Shown: positions 37,140 through 46,627 of the stretch, piece by piece
Layout: every line of letters starts with the position of its first letter
How positions within the stretch are numbered: position 1 is the stretch's first letter
DNA from: Verrucomicrobiota bacterium
GTDB lineage: Bacteria; Verrucomicrobiota; Verrucomicrobiia; Limisphaerales; UBA1319
NCBI GenBank assembly: GCA_022709905.1
Contig: JAKLHY010000009.1
Location: forward strand, 83,876-147,875
Direction of reading: 5' to 3'
DNA: 64,000 nt
Notes under the pieces: model-generated
What the model saw: only the letters and a program-made list of their open reading frames with translations
Told to the model about the DNA's origin: nothing
Databases searched by the model: none
Made by a program: the position numbers and the translations under genes

Positions 37140-39134
37140 CTATTCTGTCGTGACGCCTTGGAAATCATCGAAATAGTATAGGCCGTCGCCGGGTTCGTCA
37201 TTCCTGCCGCCGATGCAGAGTGCCACTTCGATCAAGGCCTCGGGCCTGAAAACCGGGCTGGTGTCGGGCGAGTCCGCGTACCTGGCGTTCTTGACCAGTT
37301 TCGAGAAGGGAACGGTCACGATACGCGGGTTGGTGTCACCCTTCTTTGGCACATACGTGTAGTCCCATAGGTCGTGGATGTTTTTACCCTCAGCATTGGC
37401 GATGTTCAGGTTAACCAGCAGGGCGCGGCCGGAGCCGTCGGGCTTGAACCAAAACTGCAGCGCGTTGCAGCCTGCCAGGTTCCATTTGGATACGCGGCAG
37501 ATCGGGGAGTAGAACCTATCGTCGGATTTCCTGGTGGTGTATTCGACTTTGAGGCTGAACTGACCGCTGTTCTTGATCGTCGACCCGCGGGTCTGCCGAA
37601 TGCCGCCGCCGTGCGGGGGCTTATACCACGCTTTCGCCAACTGCTGGTCATTCGTGTAGGACTCGAAGTCATCGACGATAACGACCTTAGTGTCCGCCGG
37701 ACCCACGGCATCGCGTGGGCAGTAGAAGCGCAGGCACTGGATCTGTTGGCCCAGGTCCTCGCCCTGCAGTTCCAACGTGTGCTGGCCGCCGGCGAGGTTC
37801 TGGGCCAAAGTCACCGCATTCTCCACTCCTGGTGCCTGCCTCGAGGGGGTGGCGATGTCCGTGCCCTGCAGCCATGCTTTCCAGGTGATGGTGTGACCGC
37901 TGGGCAGGGGCTGACGATATCCCGCGACACAGTAGGCGATGTTCCAGTCGTCGGGCTCGATCACAACCCGGCCGGACCTGGAGACGAATCGGCTGGCCAG
38001 ATCACCCTCGCCATCGTCACCCGTAACGCTTCCCTTAAGCACAAAGTGGCCCGACTTGCCGTCCGGTGTGATGCTCTGCAGCGTCAGAGCCCACTCTTCA
38101 GCCACCAGAGGCGACTGGTTGCCCACACGCAGGAGCAGCGGCCAGTCACGTCCTGGCAGCGACGACGACCTGCTGAAGCAGTAGAGCGAGGCTATGGCCG
38201 AGGGTTTCCGGCCATCGACCAGCACCGCCACCTGGCCCTTGGCCTCGGGCCTGAACACCAGATCAGCGCGAGTGCCCGTCCACTGAACGCGCAGCGAGTT
38301 CTGGCCGGGCGTGGTTTGCGGAATCATCGCGCTGACGCCCGCCGCGTTGTGCGGGTCGTACCCGTCTTTGGCCGGCAGAGGGGCCAGATAGAGCTTGATC
38401 AGTTCGGCCATGAGCCAGTCGCCGCGGGCGTTCAGGTGAATGCCGTCGCGGAGCATGTCCGATGCCTTCGCTCCGGTTGCCTTCATGTAGTTCTTCCATA
38501 GACCATGGACATCAGCCAGACAGGCGTCGTAGCTGGCGGCATTGGAAGGCAGGAAGCTGTTGTTCATCCAGGCATCCCACTGCCTGGGGGTCAACTTGGT
38601 TGGGTCGGCGACTTCGCTAAGGGCCTGGTCTTTGGTGATGTGGTCGGTCTGTTCAATGATGTCGGCGCAGGTTCGCTGCCGGATCCGGCGGAAGAGGTTC
38701 TCGTATTCAATGTGTGAGCCGTAGACATGGAAGATGATCAGGTCGGGCTGGAAGGGATAGATGTCCGCCTCGGCGGTCTTCACCAGACGTTCTGAGCCGT
38801 GGCCGGAGATGGCGCGGTTCTCGATCACCAGCTTGGCATTGGGGTAAGTGGTGTGAAGATACCTGGACACCTCTTTCCACCAGTGCTGCGACTCCGCTGA
38901 GGTGATTGATTGCCCATAGAAGACGATCTTCACCGTGTTGCGCTTCTGAGGGGTGCTCTGGTCCATCAGCGTGATGGACCGGCGCAGGTGCTCCCGCTGC
39001 TCGATATCCGGATGCCAGGCCGGTGGGGGCGGGTAGGTCTCGGCCAGCGCATGGCCGACCTGGCCGAAGCACGCGACAGAGAGAGCGGCAGAAATGCACG
39101 TTGCGGTCTGGATGTTTCTTGCTGACGTATTCAC
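37140..39134 (-). CDS. Secreted SGNH-type hydrolase with C-terminal CBM11-like domain
   Basis: The 664-residue protein has a signal peptide (about 1-31). The SGNH/GDSL-like domain spans about 55-255, with block I as VFYGQSITS (Ser in GQS rather than GDS), an NRAISGHGS segment in the block II-III region and block V DGIHLN with the catalytic Asp-His. A middle beta-rich region follows. From about 500, DDFESYTNDQQLAKAW and FSLKVEYTT to YYFDDFQGV resemble family-11-type carbohydrate-binding jelly rolls. A likely role is de-esterification (e.g. acetyl removal) of plant or algal polysaccharide. Its stop is ten bases from the frameshifted gene, so they formed an operon. Confidence 0.8.
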   Translation of the reverse strand: MNTSARNIQTATCISAALSVACFGQVGHALAETYPPPPAWHPDIEQREHLRRSITLMDQSTPQKRNTVKIVFYGQSITSAESQHWWKEVSRYLHTTYPNAKLVIENRAISGHGSERLVKTAEADIYPFQPDLIIFHVYGSHIEYENLFRRIRQRTCADIIEQTDHITKDQALSEVADPTKLTPRQWDAWMNNSFLPSNAASYDACLADVHGLWKNYMKATGAKASDMLRDGIHLNARGDWLMAELIKLYLAPLPAKDGYDPHNAAGVSAMIPQTTPGQNSLRVQWTGTRADLVFRPEAKGQVAVLVDGRKPSAIASLYCFSRSSSLPGRDWPLLLRVGNQSPLVAEEWALTLQSITPDGKSGHFVLKGSVTGDDGEGDLASRFVSRSGRVVIEPDDWNIAYCVAGYRQPLPSGHTITWKAWLQGTDIATPSRQAPGVENAVTLAQNLAGGQHTLELQGEDLGQQIQCLRFYCPRDAVGPADTKVVIVDDFESYTNDQQLAKAWYKPPHGGGIRQTRGSTIKNSGQFSLKVEYTTRKSDDRFYSPICRVSKWNLAGCNALQFWFKPDGSGRALLVNLNIANAEGKNIHDLWDYTYVPKKGDTNPRIVTVPFSKLVKNARYADSPDTSPVFRPEALIEVALCIGGRNDEPGDGLYYFDDFQGVTTE

Positions 39135-39228
39135 TCAGGTTGAAGGTTCATTTTAAGCTGGTAGATTCCTGGGGAAGAGTCCTCAAAGCGGCACCTCCAC
39201 CTCGTCTAGTGCCATTCAGGGTGGTGAT

Positions 39229-40061
39229 TCACCTTTTGGGACTTACGACTGAAGCAGTGACTTCGCCGGAGAGAATATCGACCCATTCAACGCGCCAATC
39301 GCCTTTCGGGATATTCACCTTGGGGGCAATGGGGCCGTCGCCGGGAAACCATGCGGCATAGGCGTGATCGGTCCAGGCCAAAGCATTCCAACTGTCCGCG
39401 CCGCCGACCACCACGCCGTTGTCCGGTTGCATTAACTTGAAGGGGATAGCGTTCATGAAATCCAGGAGGATTTTCAATTGCTTCCGCAACGCCGGACTGC
39501 CTCCGCCGTCATAGCTGGCGTTGCGGAACCTCGGTGTTGCCGAGCCATCCTCATGTCCAACGGTGAAACTGAAGTCGAGGTGCGCGTAAAGGCCTCCGCC
39601 CGAAAGCAGGAAACGCCAACCCTGGGTACGGTAGTCATCATCCTTGGTTCCGTTAAAGCTGGTCTCATTGAAAGCCAGAATCTTCGGGAGTGCGGGGTTC
39701 AGGCGAAGAATCTCCGCGTTTGCGTCATAGTGCACCCTGAAAATCGAAAGCGCCCCGAAGTACTTTTCCAGGTCGTCATGGGTGATCACTGTCCCTTGAT
39801 TGCAGATGTCCACGCCCAGCAAGTGCCGGCTGGGCAGCCGTGATTCCTCGGCGGTGACCCATTCGGACACGCGCCGGATCCCACGAGCACCGCGGGTTGG
39901 CCTTGCCACAAGAAATACCGCGGATTCACGGGATGCACCCGGAGCCATCCATCGGCAGTCGTGGAATCCCCGGCGCGGCCCAGACCGGGCGGGATGAGCA
40001 AGGACGCGATCACGAACAGCAGCCGCGAGTTACAGGGAAAGCAGGGCAGGTGCACTCTCAT
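39229..40061 (-). pseudogene. Internally deleted secreted hydrolase (DUF4038-like ends)
   Basis: The 5' part encodes a signal peptide and WLRVHPVNPRYFLWQGQPAV, the typical start of the family found intact at 18441-19826. At about 39880 protein-like reading moves to another frame and resumes at RVSEWVTAEESRLPSRHLLG, far along the barrel. It ends with KGDWRVEWVDILSGEV, the C-terminal sandwich. A deletion with frame change joins the two pieces; the central barrel strands, including one catalytic region, are absent. It lies ten bases after the GntR regulator gene, so it was probably co-transcribed with it. Confidence 0.7.
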
Positions 40062-40070
40062 GTCCTCCCG

Positions 40071-40904
40071 TTATCGAGACTGTCGTTCGGTTGCTGGCGT
40101 GGGAGAACAGATTATCAGGCCGGCGGGTTGCTGGCCCCGGCTGGCCCCAAGGGCGTTGTGGAATTCGTAGCAGTCGGCCCGGTAAAGCGTGTCTTCCAGC
40201 CAGAGCGGTTCCCCGGCGCAGCCTACCGCCCGCACCCTCAAGGCTGGAGCACCGGCCCTGACGCCGAGGAGCCGGGCGTCGGCGGCCGACACGCTCACCG
40301 CCCGGATCTGCTGTTCGGCAGCGTTGACCGGGAGGCCGTATTTCTGTGTCAGGACCGAGTAGAGCGACCCTTTGAGATCCGATTTGCTCAAATTGGGACA
40401 CAAGCGGCCCACCAGATGGCGCCGTTCGAGGATCACTGGCTCCTTGTCGGCCAAGCGCAACCGCTCGCAATAATAGAGCGCATCGGTGTCCGCCGGCCGC
40501 AAGGCGCGACGCACGAAGTCGTCCACGTCCCGCCCCTGAAGGGACTCGAACCGCAGCAGACGGGTTTCTGGTTTCTTGCCGGCCAGAGTCGCCCTGCGCG
40601 TGAAACTCATGAGCGACTGCAGGTCGTAATCCAGAACCCGCTCGCGCACGAAGGTGCCGACGCCTTTGCGGAACTCCAGCGCGCCGGCAACGACCAGGTG
40701 CGAGAGCGCTTTATTGGCGGTGACTCGGCTGACACCGAAGCGTTCGCTGACTCCGCGTTCGGTCAGGAACTGCTGGCCTGGCGCGAACTCGCCTTTCCGA
40801 ATGAGTTGCTGAAGCAGTTCGTTCAACTGCTGATAAACGGGGTCACGAACCAGCCGCCCTCGGTTGGCCAGATTGGACGTATCAACTTGTGGCATAGCCA
40901 CCAT
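40071..40904 (-). CDS. GntR/HutC-family transcriptional regulator
   Basis: The 277-residue regulator has an N-terminal winged helix-turn-helix at about 20-85 (PVYQQLNELLQQLIRKGEFA, then FLTERGVSERFGVSRVTANK) and a C-terminal UTRA ligand-binding domain (about 105-250, with YYCERLRLADKEPVILERRH). HutC-type members bind sugars or sugar phosphates and usually repress neighbouring catabolic genes. Here it would control the downstream minus-strand block (broken hydrolase, SGNH hydrolase, frameshifted protein, GH9). The start may be ATG at 40904 or 40895. Confidence 0.9.
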   Translation of the reverse strand: MVAMPQVDTSNLANRGRLVRDPVYQQLNELLQQLIRKGEFAPGQQFLTERGVSERFGVSRVTANKALSHLVVAGALEFRKGVGTFVRERVLDYDLQSLMSFTRRATLAGKKPETRLLRFESLQGRDVDDFVRRALRPADTDALYYCERLRLADKEPVILERRHLVGRLCPNLSKSDLKGSLYSVLTQKYGLPVNAAEQQIRAVSVSAADARLLGVRAGAPALRVRAVGCAGEPLWLEDTLYRADCYEFHNALGASRGQQPAGLIICSPTPATERQSR

Positions 40905-40995
40905 ATAGCGATGTTGTCACCGGACTGTCAACTGGTTTATTCACGAATGGTGCAACGCCCGGAGCGACCCGATACGCGCCGGGCTCATGGGGGGA

Positions 40996-41042
40996 GGTCA
41001 AAGAGAGTGGTTGTCCAGCAGCGTGGCGAAGTTGGGACTCCG
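40996..41042 (+). repeat. 47-bp dispersed repeat, copy 2
   Basis: About 41/47 identical to the minus-strand sequence at 27320-27366, without gaps. It lies directly before a remnant of a FecR-CBM9 gene on the same strand, nine bases from the first homologous codon. Confidence 0.7.
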
Positions 41043-41050
41043 TCCGCCGC

Positions 41051-41149
41051 TGGCGGGGGCAGTTGGTCGAGATCCGCAATCCCTCCGAATCCCTCCGCAA
41101 CAACCGCTGGGAGCGCGCGGCAAGCTGGGGTAAGGCGATTTATCGTTGA
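41051..41149 (+). pseudogene. 3'-terminal remnant of a FecR-CBM9 gene
   Basis: Thirty-two codons and a stop encode WRGQLVEIRNPSES followed by NNRWERAASWGKAIYR. This aligns codon for codon with the last residues of the intact FecR-CBM9 protein at 27426-29102 (WRGQLVEIRNPSEP, then DRAASWGQAMYR). Nothing upstream belongs to that gene; the join with the 47-bp repeat falls near 41043-41050. It shows that a third sigma/FecR-CBM9 locus once existed here or was copied here. Confidence 0.85.
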
Positions 41150-41155
41150 GCTGCC

Positions 41156-44100
41156 TCAGTTCGCCATTTTGCTGATTTCGACGGTGGTGAGACTGCGCCC
41201 GAGGACTTTGAATTCGTCCGTGGCCACAGTGGCAGTTCCGCCACCCGGGCCAAGGTCGAGCCCCAACCGGTTGCTGGTTTTAGTGCGTCGGGCGAGCTTG
41301 CCGGTGGCGATGAGTTTACCATTCATATGCAGTCGCTGTCCGCCGGGGCCGACGGTGGTAATGACCTGGTGCCATTGGCCGTCGTTGAAGGCGTCCGAGG
41401 TTTCGAGCGCCCGGTCGCCTTGAAGTTGGAATCGCACCTTCCCGCTTTCCAGTGAGACGATGTGGTCACTCCAGCGGTTGTTGTAGCTGGAGTAGCGTTT
41501 AGCTTCGCAAAGACGAACCGTCTGGTTGGTGGTCTTGAACCAGAAAGCCACGGTGTAGTCGGTGTCGGGCAAGCGCAGTTCTTCGTCAATGGGAAACAAG
41601 GCCGGCTCGAACTGGCCCTTGGCCTCCAGTTCAATTGCGCGACCGGTCCTGCCCGGCACACGGCGAGCGGTACCCGTGAGACGGCCGAAGACATCGCCGC
41701 CGGTCTTGCTCCACGATAGCACGCCGTCACTTTCCTCAAAGCCGAAGTCCGCGATAACTTCAGGCCGTTGCCCTCTCGGTGTTTCTAGGTTTCGCTTCGG
41801 GCCGGGCTCGGGGTGAAGGAACTCCGGCAGGATCGCGCGGCGGTCGAGGCCCGGTGTTTCCCAGCAGAACCTCGCCACGGCGTTGGTGGCGAAGCCAGCC
41901 TCGAGGCGGAGGTCATACCGTTCACCCGCCTGAAGCGGCACCTCGGCGTAGATGCCTTGGGGTTGAGGAAGGCCAAACGTGGTATTGCGATAGAGCCCGG
42001 CATCGGTGTCCAAAATCAGGTTGCCTGCGATCCACAGCTTCACCCAACGGGGCCGCCCCGGTGTGCCCCAGCCTTCCCCGCGCCAGGGAGCGTAAGACTC
42101 AAAGACAAAACGATACAGCTCCGTTGTGAGCGCTTCGACTTGGCCGGTCCACCGGACCGAGAAACTGCGCGCCTCGATGCCTTTGGGCAGAGAGTTCTTG
42201 TCATTGGACCACCAATAGAAAAACACCAGTTTGTCGGTGCGGGTAAGCACAGGCTCCCCGGAACAGTCGGGGGTCTTGAAATACTCGCCCTTCAGGCCGG
42301 TGCCATCGCGCTTAGCCACGTGGGTTGCGGCCGCCGTCAGCCTGATCTCGCCGCTGGCGCGATGCCACCCTTCCCAGCCCTTGATGCGATAGATGGGCGA
42401 GCCACCGGTGGAGTTGAGCGCATAGTAATAGGTGTCACCGGTCTTGGGATCCGTGGCGAGATGACCAGTCGGATACTCATTGGTGTTCTCCTCCCCGTAT
42501 TCCTCCTTGCGCAGGCTGTCGCTCGGAACGCGCAGCAGTTCGTCTACAAAAAGACCATCTTCAGTCCAGACACTCGGTCGGGCGGCTTCCTCATCGGAGG
42601 CATCGCCCCAGACGATGCAGCCATGGGTGAAACCGACCAGGCCACGCGGCATCGCGGTTGTTCCGAACTCGTGATCATCGTCCGAGCTGTGCTTGCCGAC
42701 ACTCCAGAGCGGCTTCCCTGCCTTGTCCCATTTTACGAGTCGGTCGAAGGCCGAGCACGAGTTGTAATACCACGCGCCGTGGTTTTCGACGCCTTCGTTG
42801 GGATTGCTGAGGCTATCGGAGATGCTCCCATACCAACTCCGGTCGGCGGCGCGTCGGCAGTCCAACGGATGGTAAGCTCGGCCGTTCTCTCTCCAGGGTT
42901 CGACCTTGGTCGCCTCGCCCCAGGCATAGACTGGAGTGCCTCCTGCGGTGAATCGCGAGGGCGTGGCCTGATGGCCGGCCTGAGAGCGTGTTCCAAACGG
43001 TGTCGTGCGCAAGGTAAGATCGGTGGGATCAATGTACCCCCCTACCACATTGCGGTTGATGGGCAGGATTTCGCCATCGGATACCTGTCCATCATCGTTC
43101 AGGTCGTTCCAGATCACCGCGCGACTGTCGGAGCCGCTGCTGGCATTGCTGGGCCGCACCTGCTTGGTTGCCGGATCGTACACGCAAAGCGTCAGGGAAC
43201 TCATGCTGCCGTTGTAGATGTAAGTGCGTCCCTTGTGTTGGAAGACGGTCGGGACCGTGGAGCCGTGGGAGCTGTTGTTTCCAAAGAAACGATTGCCCGC
43301 GAAAGTGTCCTGATAGACCTCCACCAGGCGCGAGGTCTTCTGATCATAGTCAACCTCCCAACGGAGCAGTCCGGGTAAATCGGCGTTCGCCCGTGTCCAG
43401 ACAAAGCGCGGATTGTCCGGTTCGGGACAGGCTATAACTCCATAATGCTGCGCGCCGATCCACTCGCGCAACAGCCTCCCATCCGCGGCAAAGCGCGCGG
43501 TGCGCCGGGGCGGCGTGTGGTTTCCTTCCGTCACCACGAAGCCGCCCTCGGCATCGGGCTCGATGTCGGTCAAACCGCGGAAATCCGTCGGCATATAAGC
43601 TCCGTCACCCCGTCCGGCCGTCCGGCCAATGGCCTTCACGAGTTGGCCGTCCGCCGTGAAGCGTTTGACCTGGTGGTGCTTCTGCCTTGAGCCGGGCGTG
43701 ATCTTCACCCCCGCCCCCATGTCCGGTGCCTTGCCATCGGCGAGGTCAGGCACCGGCGCTACTGCAGTGCCTTTCGCCAAGTCGCTGTTCTCCGCCACGA
43801 AGAGATTGCCCGTCTTGGGACTGACCGCGAGCCGCCACGGGCTCTGCAACCCGTCCGCTGGAATGACGACGCGCGGCGTCTTGTCCTGCCGGCTGAACGC
43901 AACAACGCGGCCCTGGGCGATGGCGTACACGCTGCCATCGGGCGCGACCGCGATCCCCGCCAACCCCACGATACCCACGGCCTTGTCCACCTGTCGGCCA
44001 TCCTGGGCGTCGAACCAGACAACGGCATCGTGCTGCGGGTAGGCCGCCACCAGCAGTCCGTTCGCCCTGTCGCCAGCGAGGTCGTGCGGGCGCTCCGCGA

Positions 44101-44773
44101 TGTTGCGCTTGCGCCGGGCGTCGTCGCTGGTCCCCGCCGGAGCTTGGTAACCTTCCCAGCGCAGATTCCAAGGCCTAGGCTGCGAGTCGCTGCCGGTGAA
44201 AACGCGGCCCGAGGCGGCGTCGGAGCCATACACCGTACCATCGCGCATCAGCTCAAAGAGCCGCCCATTGACCAAGGTCAGAGCCTCACCGCCGCCCATC
44301 CACGGGTCGGCTTGGTTACGGTCGTTGACCCAGAGGGTGCGTCCATTGAGATCGGTTTTCACGCCCCAATGCCCTCCCTCGTTGACCGATCCCTGCCGGT
44401 AGAGGCCGGTGGCGTCAATAGCGGCGGCGTTGGGCGATTGATGATTGCCCGTGGCCTTTTCCCAAACCGGGTCCACGTTCTGCCCGACCTGCGTGATGAA
44501 CTCGGCGCGCAGCCCTTCGGTCTCGAGCAGTTTCCAGGCGTAATCGCCGGCAGGTAGCGCGTGGCCGTAGCGATCAAGTCCGTCCCAAGTGATTGTGTGT
44601 TGGCCTTTCGCCAGCGGTTTGCCGGTCAGAAGGGTGCGCACCATGCGGCCCTCGACATCGTAGAGCGCGAGCGAGACGCGGCCGTCTTTGGGAAGAGTGT
44701 AAGTAAGTGTGGTATTTGCCAGAAGAGTCCGGCATATGAACACGGAAATCAGACAGATCGTATGTAGTCTCAT
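41156..44773 (-). CDS. Large secreted beta-propeller / PA14 / LamG-type protein
   Basis: The 1205-residue protein begins with a signal peptide (MRLHTICLISVFICRTLLA), then a FlgD-like Ig domain (about 25-90: VSLALYDVEGRMVRTLLTGK, WDGLDRYGHALPAGDYAWKL). An NHL/six-bladed-propeller-like region follows with repeated GIAVAPDGSVYAIAQGRVVA and LAVSPKTGNLFVAENSDL units. A PA14-like domain (about 800-960: GLKGEYFKTPDCSGEP, ELYRFVFESYAPWRG) and a C-terminal concanavalin/LamG jelly roll (about 1000-1200: YTVAFWFKTTNQT, GQWHQVITTVGPGGQRLHMN) come next. All domains bind glycans or proteins; no catalytic centre is evident. It may anchor or process surface polysaccharide. The gene lies 55 bases after the GH-like gene in the same direction. 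Confidence 0.82.
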   Translation of the reverse strand: MRLHTICLISVFICRTLLANTTLTYTLPKDGRVSLALYDVEGRMVRTLLTGKPLAKGQHTITWDGLDRYGHALPAGDYAWKLLETEGLRAEFITQVGQNVDPVWEKATGNHQSPNAAAIDATGLYRQGSVNEGGHWGVKTDLNGRTLWVNDRNQADPWMGGGEALTLVNGRLFELMRDGTVYGSDAASGRVFTGSDSQPRPWNLRWEGYQAPAGTSDDARRKRNIAERPHDLAGDRANGLLVAAYPQHDAVVWFDAQDGRQVDKAVGIVGLAGIAVAPDGSVYAIAQGRVVAFSRQDKTPRVVIPADGLQSPWRLAVSPKTGNLFVAENSDLAKGTAVAPVPDLADGKAPDMGAGVKITPGSRQKHHQVKRFTADGQLVKAIGRTAGRGDGAYMPTDFRGLTDIEPDAEGGFVVTEGNHTPPRRTARFAADGRLLREWIGAQHYGVIACPEPDNPRFVWTRANADLPGLLRWEVDYDQKTSRLVEVYQDTFAGNRFFGNNSSHGSTVPTVFQHKGRTYIYNGSMSSLTLCVYDPATKQVRPSNASSGSDSRAVIWNDLNDDGQVSDGEILPINRNVVGGYIDPTDLTLRTTPFGTRSQAGHQATPSRFTAGGTPVYAWGEATKVEPWRENGRAYHPLDCRRAADRSWYGSISDSLSNPNEGVENHGAWYYNSCSAFDRLVKWDKAGKPLWSVGKHSSDDDHEFGTTAMPRGLVGFTHGCIVWGDASDEEAARPSVWTEDGLFVDELLRVPSDSLRKEEYGEENTNEYPTGHLATDPKTGDTYYYALNSTGGSPIYRIKGWEGWHRASGEIRLTAAATHVAKRDGTGLKGEYFKTPDCSGEPVLTRTDKLVFFYWWSNDKNSLPKGIEARSFSVRWTGQVEALTTELYRFVFESYAPWRGEGWGTPGRPRWVKLWIAGNLILDTDAGLYRNTTFGLPQPQGIYAEVPLQAGERYDLRLEAGFATNAVARFCWETPGLDRRAILPEFLHPEPGPKRNLETPRGQRPEVIADFGFEESDGVLSWSKTGGDVFGRLTGTARRVPGRTGRAIELEAKGQFEPALFPIDEELRLPDTDYTVAFWFKTTNQTVRLCEAKRYSSYNNRWSDHIVSLESGKVRFQLQGDRALETSDAFNDGQWHQVITTVGPGGQRLHMNGKLIATGKLARRTKTSNRLGLDLGPGGGTATVATDEFKVLGRSLTTVEISKMAN

Positions 44774-44827
44774 GGTGTGAGCAAATGAAGTTCCAGTTAC
44801 GCAGCGTGTTAGATGCTGCCGCAATCC

Positions 44828-46471
44828 CTATTTCCAATTGAGGTGCCACCCCCGGCCTGCGATGGCGTGGCGGATTCCGTCAACTTCGATTCTGACGGAT
44901 TCATTTCGGAAGTTCTCGACCACCCAACTGCCGTCCTTGAATAAGTAAAGGGCGACACGAGCAGGCGCCCGAAACGACCGATGCAAGGGTGCCAAAAGCG
45001 TTGCTCGCAGCGCATCCAGTTCGTCCTGGGGCATGTCGAGTAATGATTCGGGATTGCCGGGCACAGGCAAAACCTTCACGTTTTTCTGCTTCAAGAGAGA
45101 ATTGCCCTCCAATCTGCTGGCCAACGCATCCGTGATCAGCACCGGTCTTTCCGATGCGACAAAGACCGTCAGTTTTTCCACAAACAGCGGATCTTTGAGT
45201 GCATGCGTAGAGAAGAATGCGGCGGACGCATTGGTGGGGAACTCATGGCAGAGTGCCAATGGCAGGCCGAGCATGCCGACGAAATCGAATAGCCAGCCGG
45301 ACACGGATTTGCCGCGACCAGTCTCGGCATCGCTGTTGGCGGGCTTGTAAGCCGCTATGCCGGTGATAGGGCGCCGACGCACCTGCTCCGCGACTTCGAA
45401 CAGCTCGGGAATATTGGCCCTCAATGTCTCTACATTCTTGGGTCCGGTTTCCTCCAGGAGCGCACCGTAGCAGAACAGCATGGACTCGCGCGCGCCGCCC
45501 AGGATGGTCTGGCGGGCCTGCTCCAAGTCAGTATGCTCGGTCGTGCCATACGGATCATACCAACCACCGCCACACTTGCTGCCGCCAATGCCCCCCAGCC
45601 AGCGCATGATGAAGAAGCCTTCATATTGAGGGGTCTTGCCCCAGGTGCCGCCGTAATCGCGCAGTTCCGTGCCCACCCAGGTCCGATCAAAATCAGCGGC
45701 TTGGCGCACGACATCGTAGCCTCGAACGTGAAACTCGTCGTACCACTGAGGATACTTGATGATCACCTTGACCTTGGGATTTACGCGCCTGGCCGCAGCC
45801 AAGATGCAGTGACGCGACACCTGAAGCATCAATTCGCAACGATAGTCTGCCCAACTGTCTCCAGGTACCCGAAAGGTCTTTTCACCGACCTTGACAGTTC
45901 GCGCGATTCGAGCCGCACTGCAATCGGCGCATTCACAAACAGTAAACCAGTAGTCGTCGATCATGATCTCGTCGAACAGCCCGGCAGTGTATTCAAAGAT
46001 GGCTTGCAGCTTTTCCTGGGTGGGCAGATCGGTGTAGCAGGAGATCTCCTTCCATGCTTCGCACGGCTTCCCGACGTGCGTTGTTGTCACGCAACCAGAG
46101 ACTTCAATTCCGGCTTTGCGAAACTGTGCAGCCGCATGCTTCAGGAAATTGGCATCGGCTCGAAATCCGCCGCGAAACGTCTCCAAATATACCTTGGTGA
46201 CAGCCGTTTCCCGGCACCAGTCGATACAAGCGTTGATGCCTTCGTCCGAGGACAAGTGCTGGTGCACTTGCTGGGCCATTAACAACGTCGAAAGGCGATG
46301 GACAGATTTCCTTTGCTGGGCCAACCGCCAAAGGTCAGGCACCTGCGCCGTACTGGTTCGCTGCTCAATAGACGCAATTTCGCCAGCCTGACTCGGACAT
46401 GGCAAGCCGCTGAGGGCCCAAATGATCGTCACAACGATCGCAAAGGCATTGCAGTGAATAGAGGTCTTCAT
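44828..46471 (-). CDS. Secreted putative glycoside hydrolase (TIM-barrel-like)
   Basis: The 547-residue protein has a signal peptide (about 1-29). The core has barrel-like strands: VTKVYLETFRGGFRADANFL, GIEVSGCVTTTH, FDEIMIDDYWFTVCECADCS and VKVIIKYPQWYDEFH. The IMIDDYWF segment followed by paired cysteines resembles GHL10/alpha-galactosidase-like hypothetical hydrolases in which the DD pair is catalytic. The C-terminal 100 residues form a small beta domain (VALYLFKDGSWVVENF). The family cannot be named firmly; an extracellular glycan-active role fits the neighbourhood. A GAGTGATTTAACTC segment precedes it without a clear Shine-Dalgarno. Confidence 0.65.
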   Translation of the reverse strand: MKTSIHCNAFAIVVTIIWALSGLPCPSQAGEIASIEQRTSTAQVPDLWRLAQQRKSVHRLSTLLMAQQVHQHLSSDEGINACIDWCRETAVTKVYLETFRGGFRADANFLKHAAAQFRKAGIEVSGCVTTTHVGKPCEAWKEISCYTDLPTQEKLQAIFEYTAGLFDEIMIDDYWFTVCECADCSAARIARTVKVGEKTFRVPGDSWADYRCELMLQVSRHCILAAARRVNPKVKVIIKYPQWYDEFHVRGYDVVRQAADFDRTWVGTELRDYGGTWGKTPQYEGFFIMRWLGGIGGSKCGGGWYDPYGTTEHTDLEQARQTILGGARESMLFCYGALLEETGPKNVETLRANIPELFEVAEQVRRRPITGIAAYKPANSDAETGRGKSVSGWLFDFVGMLGLPLALCHEFPTNASAAFFSTHALKDPLFVEKLTVFVASERPVLITDALASRLEGNSLLKQKNVKVLPVPGNPESLLDMPQDELDALRATLLAPLHRSFRAPARVALYLFKDGSWVVENFRNESVRIEVDGIRHAIAGRGWHLNWK

Positions 46472-46492
46472 ATGTAAATCAAGGAGAGTGAT

Positions 46493-46627
46493 TTAACTCA
46501 TCACACTGGATGGATTGCCTTTGTTTGCTGGCGTACAAATTAGATACAGCAAAGCTCCAATGGAACCGGTGGCCAATGTGAGCGTTGAGAAGGCAATCAG
46601 TGTGATCGTTAGAAGTCTGCGTTTCAT
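46493..46627 (-). CDS. 44-residue single-span membrane protein
   Basis: The tiny gene starts with ATG overlapping the TGA stop of the upstream redoxin-fusion gene (ATGA), which suggests translational coupling. The product MKRRLLTITLIAFSTLTLAT continues GSIGALLYLICTP and ends hydrophilic. It has a positive N-terminus and one hydrophobic span of about 25 residues, so it is either a short membrane protein or an orphan signal peptide left by a deleted gene. No family is recognised. The gene beyond it starts 22 bases later. Confidence 0.5.
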   Translation of the reverse strand: MKRRLLTITLIAFSTLTLATGSIGALLYLICTPANKGNPSSVMS

